From Chryseobacterium gallinarum (GTDB taxonomy: Bacteria > Bacteroidota > Bacteroidia > Flavobacteriales > Weeksellaceae): a stretch of 64,000 nucleotides of DNA. The DNA is taken from assembly GCF_001021975.1 (NCBI RefSeq), contig NZ_CP009928.1, positions 4,569,633 through 4,633,632 of the forward strand, written 5' to 3'. The notes under the pieces are model-generated. The model was given only the letters and a program-made list of their open reading frames with translations, was not told the DNA's origin and did not search any database. Of this stretch, positions 8,609 through 18,689 are shown in pieces. The translations under genes were made by a program, and so were the position numbers. Position 1 is the first letter of the stretch, and each line of letters starts with the position of its first letter.

Positions 8609-9931
8609 CTATAATGCTGTAACACTAAACAATGCTTTAAATTCAGCAAAGTTTGCATAGTTAAAACTAGTAGGATATGAAATTCCACTACTTGCGCTGG
8701 CGGCAGCATTCGTTCCGGTAAGGTAAACTACAGCATTAAGGGTATCTCCTGCATTTAAGGAAACCATTCCGGTAACAACCACAGAATAACGTAATGCTGG
8801 TTGCTGAGGTGTTGCCCATCTTATTGTAGCATTATCCATAATAATAGTTCCCCCAGAAGGATTTCCACCTGCGTTCTTTCTTATTTCAAGGTTTACAGGA
8901 TAGAAAAAGCCTGTGAGATTTCTGGCTGGGGTAGAATTGGGCATGATGTAAGCAGAAATTAAATAAATACCTGACTGTGCAACTGTGTATGTTCCGTTAC
9001 TCAGATTAAAGCGGCCATTTGGGTCGGTGACTGTGGTATCAAATTTTTGGAAAAACCTCTGGTTTACACTTCCGCCATCAACTCCACCATTTGTGATGTT
9101 AGTAGAGCCTAATGCTTCATTCGTTAGGGATATGGAGGCTAAGGTTGCAGAGGCCGGGTTCATTGCTCCCCATTGGGTTACCCCAGAAGCATTGGTTGTA
9201 AGGACATATCCGTTAGCCGGTGCATTTGAAGGAAGAATCAGAGTCCTATTCGCAGGAAGATTAGCAGGCGATTGTATTGATATGGAATTAGCTCCGTTTG
9301 CCGCATCTTCATAAAACTTTAATGACGAAGCTGTACCGGACGGATTAGTGTTAAGTGAAATGTTACCTGCAACATCTAATTTTTCAGTAGGATTATTAGT
9401 TCCAATCCCAACTCTGTCATTAGATGCATCAATGCTTAAAGTATTGTTGTCAAAATTAATAGCATCAATTCCGGTTCCTGTGATCGCAAGTTTATTCACA
9501 CCGGTTAGACCTGATATATTGGTTGGTTCCGTAAGGCTTCCTCCCAATTTCAAATTATTACCAGACATCGTTACACCATTGGTTGCTGTATACGGTACTG
9601 ATATTTTCTGCCAGAGTGTACCGTCAAAATAATAGTAACCTACAGTATTGACATTGCTTCTAGGTGGGTTGGTATCTCCTCCCGATACATCACTGATATA
9701 AATCATAGCCCCCGTCTGATCTGCATTATAAACGGCTGTATTATCCGTTAGCTCTGCCCTGGTAACGCGAGGCGGTATTAAGCCATATACCTGCGTATTG
9801 TCTGCAATTCCTGATGCATTTCTTTTTGCGCTCACATCCAATGTAGATTTTGGTGATGCCGTATTTATTCCTACTTGGGAAAAAGCCATTGACGAAAAGA
9901 ATAAAGCTGTGGTTAATAAAAAATTCTTCAT
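8609..9931 (-). CDS. Secreted surface fibre-like protein with C1q-like end
   Basis: The 440-aa protein has a signal peptide ending in AFSQ and then the motif VGINTASPKSTLDVSAKRNA, which opens many Flavobacteriia cell-surface proteins. The N-terminal half (to about residue 115, YYYFDGTLWQKI) closely matches the protein at 16332-17549. A middle segment with tail-fibre-like repeats (RVGIGTNNPTEKLDVAGNIS) follows. The C-terminal 150 residues form a C1q/TNF-like beta-sandwich (YTVAQSGIYLISAYIMP; VSLNAGDTLNAVVYL). The role is probably adhesion or surface structure. No T9SS C-terminal sorting domain was seen. It has no close partner gene. Confidence 0.75.
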   Translation of the reverse strand: MKNFLLTTALFFSSMAFSQVGINTASPKSTLDVSAKRNASGIADNTQVYGLIPPRVTRAELTDNTAVYNADQTGAMIYISDVSGGDTNPPRSNVNTVGYYYFDGTLWQKISVPYTATNGVTMSGNNLKLGGSLTEPTNISGLTGVNKLAITGTGIDAINFDNNTLSIDASNDRVGIGTNNPTEKLDVAGNISLNTNPSGTASSLKFYEDAANGANSISIQSPANLPANRTLILPSNAPANGYVLTTNASGVTQWGAMNPASATLASISLTNEALGSTNITNGGVDGGSVNQRFFQKFDTTVTDPNGRFNLSNGTYTVAQSGIYLISAYIMPNSTPARNLTGFFYPVNLEIRKNAGGNPSGGTIIMDNATIRWATPQQPALRYSVVVTGMVSLNAGDTLNAVVYLTGTNAAASASSGISYPTSFNYANFAEFKALFSVTAL

Positions 9932-10738
9932 AATTAAATGTTTTAGTTAAAAAATATAAAATGTGTTTATTAGTGTTGGTTTATCGGTTAAAATAGGTAT
10001 AATCCATAAGTGTTATGAATTATACCTTTATTCACCAAGTGTGTAATAGAACCATTGGGAACTGCTACTATTGAAATAAATTGAGGGGCTGATGCAGTAA
10101 GTTCGGGTATAATTTAATGATGTTCCGGTCATCTGTCCTGTTGCATATTCCGTATTCCACCTTACCTCTTTTAAACATAAGAGCATAAAGACAAGTATTA
10201 CCCGGCAGCGGAATTATTTTTCTCATGATAAAACAAACTTTCATGTAGCTAATTTTCATTTGTCAATTTGGTTTAAAATATTCCTAGTTGAATTGATTTT
10301 AAAGGAAATTGAATCACAAACATACTTATGTTGCAAAAAAATATGCGCACTGCATTTATACTTCATTTTATTTCACGTTGATTTTCAGATATATAAAATT
10401 GAATAACGTGTAAATGCAGTGCAGTAAAGAGGCAGTTAACAGACTATTAGTCCAAATTTATTGATTGAAGCCCATATCAGAAGATAGCTTTAATTCATAC
10501 AAAGCCGAATAGTTAATTTTGCTCCGGCCGAAGCTCAGTCAGAGAAGGATGATGAGTGCCGTGACAAGTTGTAGACGTAGAAAATAAAAGATATCCATCA
10601 ATCTATAGCCCACGAATTGTATTTCATTCAGATTTAATTAAAGAACTTCTGTAGAAGATATTTCTATGATAACTTTTGCAAAGCTCAATGCATTCCAATT
10701 CGGAAGCAACGCTAAAATTTTCTCTTCTATATATGAAA
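9932..10738. other. Long stretch without a convincing gene
   Basis: About 800 AT-rich bases between the surface-protein gene and the DUF2911 terminator. A 63-codon frame on the minus strand (10068-10259) has no recognisable domain, signal peptide or operon context. Nothing else was seen. Confidence 0.4.
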
Positions 10739-10775
10739 AATGCCCCCAAAAAGTTAGATACTTTTTGGGGGCATT
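10739..10775 (-). terminator. Strong terminator of the PIG-L/symporter/DUF2911 operon
   Basis: A perfect 16-base stem (AATGCCCCCAAAAAGT, 10739-10754, with 10760-10775) and a 5-base loop. On the minus strand it is followed by a T run. It lies 40 bases past the DUF2911 stop codon. Confidence 0.85.
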
Positions 10776-10815
10776 CCAAAATGGAGTTCCGGGATTTTAA
10801 TTTCTTCTATTAAAT

Positions 10816-11334
10816 TTATTTGATCTCTACAGGTACTGAGATTTTATCCCAATCCATTGTGAATCCATTACTGTTTATTTTATAAACTAAAGTTTCCTGT
10901 GTTGCCGGTAAGGCTTTTGTTTTTACATCAACGCGTAAAGCATCTTTAGCTTGATCATACTTATAAGCGCCCCATTGTTTGGATTCTTTATTAAAAATTG
11001 CAGTCCAGGTTCCGCTTTCTTTGGGGATTAGGAAAAAGCTATATTTACCTTTAGGCAGCTTTTTACCCTGAACGGTAATATCCTTATCCGTTTCGAAAGT
11101 AGTTGCTTCATTGGCACCCGCACGCCAGACTTTATCGTAAGCTTCTAAACCACCCCAGATGGTACGTCCTTTAACGGAAGGACTGCTATAGTTTATTGTA
11201 ATGGTTGCATCTTTAATTTTTCCTGTAGCAGTAGCCGGAGGGCTGGCAGGTTTTTTAGTGTCCTGTGCAAAGGCATTCAAGGAGATTGTCATTGTCGCAA
11301 CAAGGACAGCAGCAGATTTAATGATGGTTTTCAT
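10816..11334 (-). CDS. DUF2911 family secreted protein
   Basis: The 172-aa protein has a signal peptide ([20 protein letters not shown], cleavage after AFAQ). The body matches DUF2911: [57 protein letters not shown] and a C-terminal [12 protein letters not shown]. The biochemical role of DUF2911 is not established; the fold is probably a small periplasmic beta-sandwich. It begins 35 bases after the symporter stop codon on the same strand and ends just before a strong terminator, so it is probably the last gene of the PIG-L operon. Confidence 0.88.
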   Translation of the reverse strand: MKTIIKSAAVLVATMTISLNAFAQDTKKPASPPATATGKIKDATITINYSSPSVKGRTIWGGLEAYDKVWRAGANEATTFETDKDITVQGKKLPKGKYSFFLIPKESGTWTAIFNKESKQWGAYKYDQAKDALRVDVKTKALPATQETLVYKINSNGFTMDWDKISVPVEIK

Positions 11335-11369
11335 ATTATTTTTATTTGTTTGTTTTTGCGATTGTTTGT

Positions 11370-13061
11370 TTACGAATTTACTACTTTCGGCTTATAAAAC
11401 AACAACCCTATTGCAGAAAATATAATGACTGCTGCTGCCCCAATTACATTAAGCCAAAGAAAAGAAACGATATTGAACTGATAAACGGCAATAACCGCAA
11501 TTTCTGATAGTATTGCAGCAATAAATACATTGGAACCGGTGATTTTTTTATAGTAAAATGCGACCAGAAAAATCCCCAATATCGGGCCGTAGAAAAGAGA
11601 ACCCAATACATTAACCGCTTCAATAAGGGACCCCATTTGCGTGGCAAACATAGCTACACCGATTGAGAAAATCCCCCAGGCTAAAGTATGCAGGCGGCTA
11701 TACTTCAATTCGGTGGCATCATCAGGAGTTTCTTTTCTGAATATCAAATGAACATCTTTTAATGAGCAGGCGGCAAGGGAATTCAGCGCTGCCGAAATGG
11801 AACCCCAGCTAGCCAGAAAGATGACGGCAAACAGCAAACCGATCATCCCTGCAGGCAATGTATTTTTTACGAAATACAGGAAAATGTAATTCGTATCCGT
11901 CTTTTCCGCATTATAGTTTGAATTATTGATCGCTTCCTCTACCCTGCCGTGAAGTGCTTTTACCTGGCTTTGTGTGTTTTTAAAATCCTGAATTGCTTTT
12001 CGGAGTTGGGGAGAATGGGTTTCTTTCAACTTTAGAATTTCCTTCGATTCTTCATTAAATTGTATTTGTAAATCCTGATGTTCTTTTTCAAAAACCGCAG
12101 CCTGTTCAGGTTTTGTTTCTTTTAAATATTGATAAGAGCGTTCGTTAAAATAAATCGGGGCCGGTTTCAGAGAAAAGAATGCGAAAAGCAAACCACCGAT
12201 CAGGAGAATAGCAAACTGCATCGGAATTTTAACCAATCCGTTCAGCAGCAAGCCCATTTTTGCATTGGTATTATCCTTTGCAGTAATATACCTTCCTACC
12301 TGGCTCTGGTCCGTACCAAAGTAAGAAAGTGCCAGAAAAAAACCGCCAATCAGCCCGCTCCAGATATTGTATTTATCTTTCCAATCGAATTCTGTGGTGA
12401 TGACATTGAGCTTTCCGGATTTTCCTGCCAGATACAGCGCATCATTAAAACCAATTCCATCCGGCATATTCTGAATAAGCAGATATCCTGCAAATGCCAT
12501 TGTTCCCAGGATAATGAGAAACTGTAGCTTCTGGGTATGAGCAATCGCTTTTGCACCGCCAATATAGGTATAAATCAACAGGATCCCACCTGTTAAAACA
12601 TTGGTTACATAAATATTCCAGTTTAAAACGCTTGACAAGATGATACTCGGAGCGTAAATACTGATACCCGTTGACAAGCCTCTGGAAAAAAGGAAAAGTA
12701 GAGAAGTGAGCACCCTTGTTTTCTTATCAAAACGGTTCTCCAAATATTCGTAGGCGGTATAAACATTCAAGCGTTGAAAAATCGGGATGAAAGTGATACA
12801 GATCACAATCATTGCCAAAGGCAAACCAAAGTAATACTGAACGAAACGCATGCCGTCTGTGTACGCCTGGCCCGGCGCTGAAAGAAAGGTAATGGCACTT
12901 GCCTGGGTAGCCATAATACCTAAAAGGACAATGTACCAGGGCATTTTATTATCTGCTTTCAGGTAGGATTCGTTGTTTTTCTGGCCACGACCGGTGAATA
13001 CACCGTAAACCACCACTACAACAAGTGTAAAAATAAGAACTGTCCAATCTATATTACTCAT
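11370..13061 (-). CDS. Sodium:solute symporter (SSS family)
   Basis: The 563-aa inner-membrane protein has about 13 hydrophobic helices and SSS motifs ([67 protein letters not shown]). A long charged, coiled-coil-like insertion at about residues 296-385 ([20 protein letters not shown]) separates two membrane segments; related Bacteroidota transporters often carry one. The substrate is not known; the deacetylase next door suggests a sugar or amino-sugar product. The ATG overlaps the stop codon of the 34-aa membrane-protein gene (ATGA), which indicates translational coupling. Confidence 0.92.
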   Translation of the reverse strand: MSNIDWTVLIFTLVVVVVYGVFTGRGQKNNESYLKADNKMPWYIVLLGIMATQASAITFLSAPGQAYTDGMRFVQYYFGLPLAMIVICITFIPIFQRLNVYTAYEYLENRFDKKTRVLTSLLFLFSRGLSTGISIYAPSIILSSVLNWNIYVTNVLTGGILLIYTYIGGAKAIAHTQKLQFLIILGTMAFAGYLLIQNMPDGIGFNDALYLAGKSGKLNVITTEFDWKDKYNIWSGLIGGFFLALSYFGTDQSQVGRYITAKDNTNAKMGLLLNGLVKIPMQFAILLIGGLLFAFFSLKPAPIYFNERSYQYLKETKPEQAAVFEKEHQDLQIQFNEESKEILKLKETHSPQLRKAIQDFKNTQSQVKALHGRVEEAINNSNYNAEKTDTNYIFLYFVKNTLPAGMIGLLFAVIFLASWGSISAALNSLAACSLKDVHLIFRKETPDDATELKYSRLHTLAWGIFSIGVAMFATQMGSLIEAVNVLGSLFYGPILGIFLVAFYYKKITGSNVFIAAILSEIAVIAVYQFNIVSFLWLNVIGAAAVIIFSAIGLLFYKPKVVNS

Positions 13062-13162
13062 GCCCAGAATTTAGTAAACCAATAATAAAATGCGATCTGC
13101 AATACTAATGCAACAGCTAATAGTACGTACCAGATATTCCAATTTTTAAGTTGCTTGTTCAT
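13058..13162 (-). CDS. 34-aa single-helix membrane protein in operon
   Basis: This short ORF begins ATGAACAAGCAACTT and encodes MNKQLKNWNIWYVLLAVALV, then [14 protein letters not shown]. It has one transmembrane helix between a positively charged N-terminus and an aromatic end. Its ATG overlaps the PIG-L stop codon by one base (TGATG), and its TGA overlaps the symporter ATG (ATGA). Coupling on both sides in a 105-base frame is strong evidence that it is translated. The likely role is a small subunit or stabiliser of the symporter, like short partners known for other SSS transporters (inference). No family could be named. Confidence 0.75.
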   Translation of the reverse strand: MNKQLKNWNIWYVLLAVALVLQIAFYYWFTKFWA

Positions 13163-15666
13163 CAGTTTTTCTGTGCAGATAAAAAGTTAAAAAATAAACG
13201 TGCCGCCCCCACATTTCCCGCAGGCAGCTGTCTGAAAAAGGCCAATGGGGTGTAAATAAAATTACCCTTCCCGTATCGGGCATATAAAGTGGATCCCTGC
13301 AGTGGCTCTTCGTCTGTATCGTGCATTTCAAAAAGCGGTTCATACGCTGCATCCCATTGAGAAGGGAAATAGGCACCCCGCTCCTGTACCCAGCCTTTAA
13401 AGTCATCCGCAGTAATTTTATTCGGAAAGTTCAGTAATTTATGATTGGGATTTAAAAACCTAACCGCGGCATTTTCTTCGGTAACCCGCTTATTGGCAAT
13501 ACTGAAACTGTACATTCCCAATTGATTAACGGTTGTATCCTGGTTGGTGTTATACTGCATCACCAGATTGCCCCCGGCTTTCACATAAGACCATAAAAAA
13601 GGTATCCAGCGACCCAGCTTTTTCTCTGTGTTGTTGGCTCGAACACCAAGTACGATAGCATCATATTGTGACAGCTTGTTTTGACTCCCACTTCCAGCAG
13701 ATTCATCTATGTTTCCATAAAAATCTTCGTCTTTCAGGACATCTACCTGAATACCTGCAATGCGCAGAAAATCAGGAATGAAATCACCCGCACCTTCTAT
13801 GTAACCTACTTTTTTAACTTTTGCCTGGATATCACCCTTCATTACCGTTACCGTGGCAGGCGCAAAATATTGTAAGGAGGGTAAATGCGGGTACTGAATT
13901 AATACCTGTTTTTTATTATACGTGACTCCATCTGCAACAAAACTGGCATCCAATGGCAGGCGGGATGAGTGTATTGTGGCAAGCTTATCTTTTGGAATAA
14001 TGTAATCAATGGTAGTATCTTTTCCATTGAGAGAACTTACATCAGTGCCGCCTAACCGTTCTCCGTTATACATCAGGTTGAGAACTCCTTTAGTAAACTG
14101 TTTGTTAGAATTAACCTTAACATTTAAACTTACATGTAAATCTTCATTATCTTTGACCAAATAAAGAGGTTGTGTAAATTTCAGTTCCAATGCAGGAACA
14201 ATGCGCAGGGCTTCGACCACATCACCACGCACCGGGTCTAATTTTTTAAAAGATAAAGGAAGTTTAACCTGAAATTTTTCCGAACCGATTTTTAGATCAA
14301 GTAAAATATTAAGCGGCGATTCTGCCTCAGGCAAACCGATCAAAGTATCATCCGGAACAGAGAAAGTTGCTGCATTCGTAGCTGGTTTGGACAACCAGTA
14401 AGGTTCGGTAAGTGCTGCATCTGCAGGAATCTGAATATCATGCTCAATGGTAATTAAAGAATCTTTTGATAGTTTTCTGTTGAAGCTTTCTGATTGACTG
14501 AGCCATTTTACATTTTCTAAAACAACAGGATTTACAGCTCTTGCAATCAGATTTAACCTGAAAAGGTAATGATCGCCGGCAACCGCCTCAGGTTGACTGG
14601 TAACCACCTCGCCCATAAAGCCGGCACAGCTTAAAATGATACGGTCAAGTGATTTAATTTTATCCTTTCTTAGGGCTGAATCCTGGATTACCATAACCTT
14701 TTTTCGCAAAGCAAGTAAAGCAGGCAAGCTAAGCTCCGGATTATTGAAATTGAAAGCGGAAATAATTTTATCCAATGATTGATCAATATCAGCATTTCCT
14801 TGTGAAGTCCAGGTTTTAATGATTCCGTCAAAAAGTGTTGCTTTTGCAGGCTCGCCGGCAACGTGGGCAAAGTATTCAGTTCTGATACCGGCTACAGACT
14901 GTGTTCCCGCACCCTGGCTTTTATGTAAGCTTCTGCTTAATCCTGCCAATTCGCCATACCCCATTCCCAATTGCGCATCATATTGTCCAACGGTAACTTT
15001 CAGTTGATTTTCAGCGGTCGTATTGACTCCGCCAAAACGGAAAGTATTCCATAGTACACGTTTCGGTTGCCATACATTAACATATTTCAGTTGATCCGGA
15101 AAAGCGGTTTTATCGCCTGCCAGCCTAAAAGCTTTTTCTGCTACCACAGCCGAAGCTGCATGTTGTCCATGACCTGCCGCAGCCGTAGGAGGAAAACGGC
15201 AAATGATAACATCAGGACGGAATTGACGGATAACCCAGACAACGTCCGCTGTAATGCTATTTTCATCCCATTGTTTAAAGGTATCAGTCGTATTTTTAGA
15301 GAACCCGAAATCAATCGCACGGGTAAAAAACTGCTGGGCACCATCTAACTTTCTTGCCTCTAAAAGCTCATGCGTTCTGATTAACCCCAATGCTGCACCT
15401 TGCTCTGTGCCTAGTAAATTCTGACCACCATCTCCTCTGGTTAAAGACAAATAGCCTGTTTCTACATTCTGATCGTTGATTAACCAGGAGAGCAATCCTG
15501 TATTCTCATCATCGGGATGAGCTGCAAGGTATAAAACTTTAGGCAGCTGTTTAAGGGTTTTGAGTTCGCGGTAAATTTCAGATGATTTGGAAGGCCGGAC
15601 CTGCTGGGCCGAACAGAAAACCGTATAAAAGCCAAGAATAAATACAGTGCTTACTTTTTTAAACAT
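13162..15666 (-). CDS. PIG-L (LmbE-like) deacetylase, long form
   Basis: The 834-aa protein has a signal peptide (ending CSAQQ) and an N-terminal PIG-L/LmbE zinc-dependent deacetylase domain with LAAHPDDENTG (His50, Asp52, Asp53) and the second metal site in AAAGHGQHAASAV. The family removes acetyl groups from N-acetylglucosamine-type substrates. The remaining roughly 550 residues are beta-rich and end in a GATase/ThuA-like region (VLGVRANNTEKKLGRWIPFL; GNLVMQYNTNQD), an arrangement known in long Bacteroidota PIG-L proteins. It is the first gene of a coupled operon with the 34-aa protein, the symporter and DUF2911. A TATATTTG -7 box lies at 15684-15691, 18 bases before the ATG. Confidence 0.9.
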   Translation of the reverse strand: MFKKVSTVFILGFYTVFCSAQQVRPSKSSEIYRELKTLKQLPKVLYLAAHPDDENTGLLSWLINDQNVETGYLSLTRGDGGQNLLGTEQGAALGLIRTHELLEARKLDGAQQFFTRAIDFGFSKNTTDTFKQWDENSITADVVWVIRQFRPDVIICRFPPTAAAGHGQHAASAVVAEKAFRLAGDKTAFPDQLKYVNVWQPKRVLWNTFRFGGVNTTAENQLKVTVGQYDAQLGMGYGELAGLSRSLHKSQGAGTQSVAGIRTEYFAHVAGEPAKATLFDGIIKTWTSQGNADIDQSLDKIISAFNFNNPELSLPALLALRKKVMVIQDSALRKDKIKSLDRIILSCAGFMGEVVTSQPEAVAGDHYLFRLNLIARAVNPVVLENVKWLSQSESFNRKLSKDSLITIEHDIQIPADAALTEPYWLSKPATNAATFSVPDDTLIGLPEAESPLNILLDLKIGSEKFQVKLPLSFKKLDPVRGDVVEALRIVPALELKFTQPLYLVKDNEDLHVSLNVKVNSNKQFTKGVLNLMYNGERLGGTDVSSLNGKDTTIDYIIPKDKLATIHSSRLPLDASFVADGVTYNKKQVLIQYPHLPSLQYFAPATVTVMKGDIQAKVKKVGYIEGAGDFIPDFLRIAGIQVDVLKDEDFYGNIDESAGSGSQNKLSQYDAIVLGVRANNTEKKLGRWIPFLWSYVKAGGNLVMQYNTNQDTTVNQLGMYSFSIANKRVTEENAAVRFLNPNHKLLNFPNKITADDFKGWVQERGAYFPSQWDAAYEPLFEMHDTDEEPLQGSTLYARYGKGNFIYTPLAFFRQLPAGNVGAARLFFNFLSAQKN

Positions 15667-15691
15667 TTAAATTTGCTTTGCGGCAAATATA

Positions 15692-16300
15692 AGTAAATCG
15701 TTTTTCTTTCCACCTTAAAAGAATTGGACTGTGAATTTTACAAAAAACTTTTTAAACTTTTTTATTAAACCAAAATGGCACAAAGCTTTTTAAACACTTA
15801 AGTTATTTAAGTTATATACTTTGCGCATAATAAGTACACTAAAGTTTTTTTGAAAATCAAAGATTTTCAGCTTATGTGAACTTATTGCTGCGGTCTTACC
15901 TTAAACTTTCTACTTTCTAAAGTGTACTAAAAGTGTAACATTAAAAAATTTTGAGTAATATCCCGCCAAGTTCTCTTGCCCCAAAGGGGTTTACAATTAG
16001 AGTTTATCAATAAATTTATTATTTCTACTTATAATCATTTATATCTGACTATAATATATTCGGTTATATCTTTAATATATTAGAATAAATAATGAGTACA
16101 AATATCTATACATTGAACAAAAATCATCTTATCTTAGAGAAAAATAGAATTTATATAAATTAGTTTCAAACAATATAAAAATTTGAAATTCAACATATTA
16201 CAAAACGATTCAAAATCTCCACATTTTAATTATGTATTACTAATTAATTAATTTTTTTCAACAATAAAGGAATTATTTTTATTTTTTTCATAAAAAAAGT
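15692..16300. other. Gene-free stretch containing an interspersed repeat
   Basis: No ORF found. An intergenic repeat lies at about 15780-15990 and includes AAGTACACTAAAGTTTTTTT followed by the hairpin TGAAAATC-AAA-GATTTTCA (15851-15869). A related copy is at 52739-52785. The remainder is very AT-rich, and a TATATTTG -7 box at 16301-16308 precedes the next gene. Confidence 0.45.
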
Positions 16301-16331
16301 TATATTTGATTTACCCAAATAACATCTTAAT

Positions 16332-17549
16332 ATGAAAACAAAATTTACACTATTCAGTGCTGTTCTTATTACTGGATTCTCATGTGCCCAAGTAGGTTTT
16401 AATACAACTTTACCAAAAACAACGATGGATGTATCTGCTAAAAGAGATACTTCAGGGCTGATTACGGATAACACACAAACATTCGGATTACAGGCTCCGA
16501 GGCTTACAAGAGCTGAGCTTACAGCCAATACGGCTACTTATGGCAGCGATCAAAGAGGAGCATTAATTTATATTACGGACGTTACTGGCGGAGATGCTAC
16601 AGGACAACGTATCAATGTTACTGCTATGGGCTATTATTATTTTGACGGAGCAGTATGGCAAAGACTTACACAAGCAACAAATGCCATTTCTCCGGCGATT
16701 TCCGCATTACAATGTACTACAGCTTACTTAAATCCTTCTACGTATACTCCCGGTACTCCTTTCAACGGAAACCTGAGAGTGACCTACAGCCAGGGAAACG
16801 GAGGCTCGTATAATTCAGGCGCTCCTTTTACAGTGAACGGATTAACCTTCCAACTAAGACCCGGAACACTGGAGTTTGGTGATGGAGAATTGGTATTTTC
16901 AGTAACCGGAACTCCCACCACCGGTAATGATATGGCCCTTCCCCTGACTAGTGCTGCAGTTCCTTTCTTAACAGCAGGACAAAACTGTACTGCTACAGTG
17001 GGAAATACCAGCCGTGCAGACATCTCACCTGTCGCTGTGATGGGATATCCTACCCTAACAACCGATTCCAACGGGAAGCAAGCTTATACTTTACCCCTTA
17101 CTACTCCGGATGGTAAGTATTCGATCAGGGTAATATTTGACACCACAAGTGGTACAACCGCTGCAGTTCCTAATGTGCAATTGTATAATAATACAGGTTC
17201 TACCGTTAATCTGTATTGGAATTATAATACGGAATATGGTGGTTATATCGGTTCAGCTGTAACAACAAACAATATTACTTCAGGAGTATGGGGCGGTATG
17301 GCAGATTCATCAGCTACCTGGTATCCTCAGGGCACAGGGGCAATAGGAAACGCTTACTGGGGGAATATAGGGATTATAGACGGATCCGGTGGTGGACCTG
17401 AGCATAGAAGATATACCTGGATAGACAGTAATCCTTCTTCAAAAACCGCTTATACCGCAACCATTATGGTAGGAGCACCCACTTCAGGCAGCGCCCAGCC
17501 CAACCTTTCTAAAATATTCATAAAGATAGAGCAAGTAAGAGCACAATAA
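16332..17549 (+). CDS. Secreted surface protein, paralog of the 8.6-kb gene
   Basis: The 405-aa protein has a signal peptide (ending FSCAQ). Its first 120 residues match the product of 8609-9931: DVSAKRDTSGLITDNTQTFG, PRLTRAELTANTATY and GYYYFDGAVWQRL. The C-terminal part differs. It starts with a repeat of the kind seen in Bacteroidota adhesins (VTYSQGNGGSYNSGAPFTVN, LEFGDGELVFSVTGTP) and ends in a beta-rich domain with many Trp and Gly residues. It is probably an exported surface or matrix protein; the function is unknown. It is monocistronic, with a -7 box (TATATTTG, 16301-16308) upstream and a terminator just after the stop codon. Confidence 0.7.
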   Translation: MKTKFTLFSAVLITGFSCAQVGFNTTLPKTTMDVSAKRDTSGLITDNTQTFGLQAPRLTRAELTANTATYGSDQRGALIYITDVTGGDATGQRINVTAMGYYYFDGAVWQRLTQATNAISPAISALQCTTAYLNPSTYTPGTPFNGNLRVTYSQGNGGSYNSGAPFTVNGLTFQLRPGTLEFGDGELVFSVTGTPTTGNDMALPLTSAAVPFLTAGQNCTATVGNTSRADISPVAVMGYPTLTTDSNGKQAYTLPLTTPDGKYSIRVIFDTTSGTTAAVPNVQLYNNTGSTVNLYWNYNTEYGGYIGSAVTTNNITSGVWGGMADSSATWYPQGTGAIGNAYWGNIGIIDGSGGGPEHRRYTWIDSNPSSKTAYTATIMVGAPTSGSAQPNLSKIFIKIEQVRAQ

Positions 17550-17552
17550 TAT

Positions 17553-17580
17553 AATGCCCCTAAAAAAAGGGGCATTTTTT
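17553..17580 (+). terminator. Terminator of the surface-protein gene
   Basis: A 9-base perfect stem AATGCCCCT / AGGGGCATT (17553-17561, 17568-17576) followed by a T run, starting three bases after the stop codon. Confidence 0.85.
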
Positions 17581-17679
17581 ATCATCTACGAAGTTGACAA
17601 TACATTTATGGATGTGAAATCATCAATGATATTCGCATCACTTACTCTCCGGAGTTACTGAATTTAGAGCAAGTTGAAC

Positions 17680-17720
17680 AATATGCGCAAATTCAAGACA
17701 ATTTGCGCATATTTGTTTTT
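17680..17720 (+). terminator. Orphan terminator-like hairpin
   Basis: A perfect 14-base stem AATATGCGCAAATT / AATTTGCGCATATT (17680-17693, 17700-17713), a 6-base loop and then TGTTTTT. No gene ends here: the previous gene already has its own terminator. It may end a lost gene or a small RNA. The rest of 17581-17987 shows no gene. Confidence 0.55.
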
Positions 17721-17987
17721 ACAAGATTAAATGTATCCATTATGTAAAAATGTAAAGATCCACCAATCACTTAACGTCTTTATTTATCTGGAAAGTATGC
17801 ATCATCGTAATTCCGATTAAAACCTGTACATTATACTTTTTACATCAATAAGATATAACTCCATTTTTTTGCTTAAAATGCTATTTCTTGTCATAGGAAA
17901 ACTTTAATGACGGAAAGTCTTTTTAATTTTCTACTTAATATGTATTGATATTGATCTTTTAAAAAAAAACAGTTTTAAAAATTGAAT

Positions 17988-18578
17988 ATGAAAAAGCTCA
18001 TTCTACAAGAATTTATATCCACAGATGGTTTCTGTGCTGACAGAGAGAAAACAACAGGCTTTTTTGATGGGACCTATAATAACATAGGCAATGAAATAAC
18101 TCCGCATCAGGAAAAACTAATGGAAAGTATTGACCTTATTCTTCTTGGGAAAGAAACCTATAAAATGTTTACCAACTACTGGCCGGATGCCGGTGGGGAA
18201 GATAGCAAGATTGCAGAAGCAATGAACCGGACACCAAAAATTGTTTTTTCCGGTTCATTACAGGAAGTACAATGGGGAAATCATGGAAATATTTCGTTAG
18301 TTACAGAAGATGCGATAACCTATATCACATCATTAAAACAGAAAGAAGAAAAAAACATGATCATGTGGGGTAGTATTTCTTTGGCACAATCCTTACTAAA
18401 AGCAAACCTCATCGATGAAATACAACTGGTGGTAGTTCCTGTAGCTATTGGTAAAGGGTATTCTCTCTTCCCTGAAGATTTTAAACTTTTCCATTTGGCA
18501 CTTTCTGACCACAAGATATTTTCAAATGGTGTGGCTTTGCTTACGTATAAGCCGCAAGAGGTTCTTAGGCCAATATGA
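17988..18578 (+). CDS. Dihydrofolate reductase family (RibD C-terminal-like)
   Basis: The 196-aa cytoplasmic protein begins MKKLILQEFISTDGFCAD, the typical opening of RibD-C/DHFR-like proteins. It continues with LILLGKETYKMFTNYWPD, PKIVFSGSLQ, IMWGSISLAQSLLKANLIDE and IQLVVVPVAIGKGYSLF, all expected for this NADPH-binding fold. The ATG at 17988 is preferred over a TTG six bases earlier. Members of this family in Flavobacteriia are mostly of unknown substrate. It is monocistronic and is followed by a decayed TonB receptor. Confidence 0.88.
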   Translation: MKKLILQEFISTDGFCADREKTTGFFDGTYNNIGNEITPHQEKLMESIDLILLGKETYKMFTNYWPDAGGEDSKIAEAMNRTPKIVFSGSLQEVQWGNHGNISLVTEDAITYITSLKQKEEKNMIMWGSISLAQSLLKANLIDEIQLVVVPVAIGKGYSLFPEDFKLFHLALSDHKIFSNGVALLTYKPQEVLRPI

Positions 18579-18689
18579 TAGTCGGTTATCAATTTTCTTA
18601 AAATGAACAAGAAGATGAAATCTAGGACCAGTTTCTGACAATAATAGCTGTTTGATATTGAAACTATATAAAGGCACATTCAGAATGAT

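Noticed and set aside
8985..9632. Two plus-strand frames inside the surface-protein gene
   Set aside because: They are shadows of the repeat-rich minus-strand gene; no signal or motif.
10068..10259. 63-codon minus-strand frame
   Set aside because: No domain, no promoter, no partner gene. It could be a chance frame in an 880-base gap.
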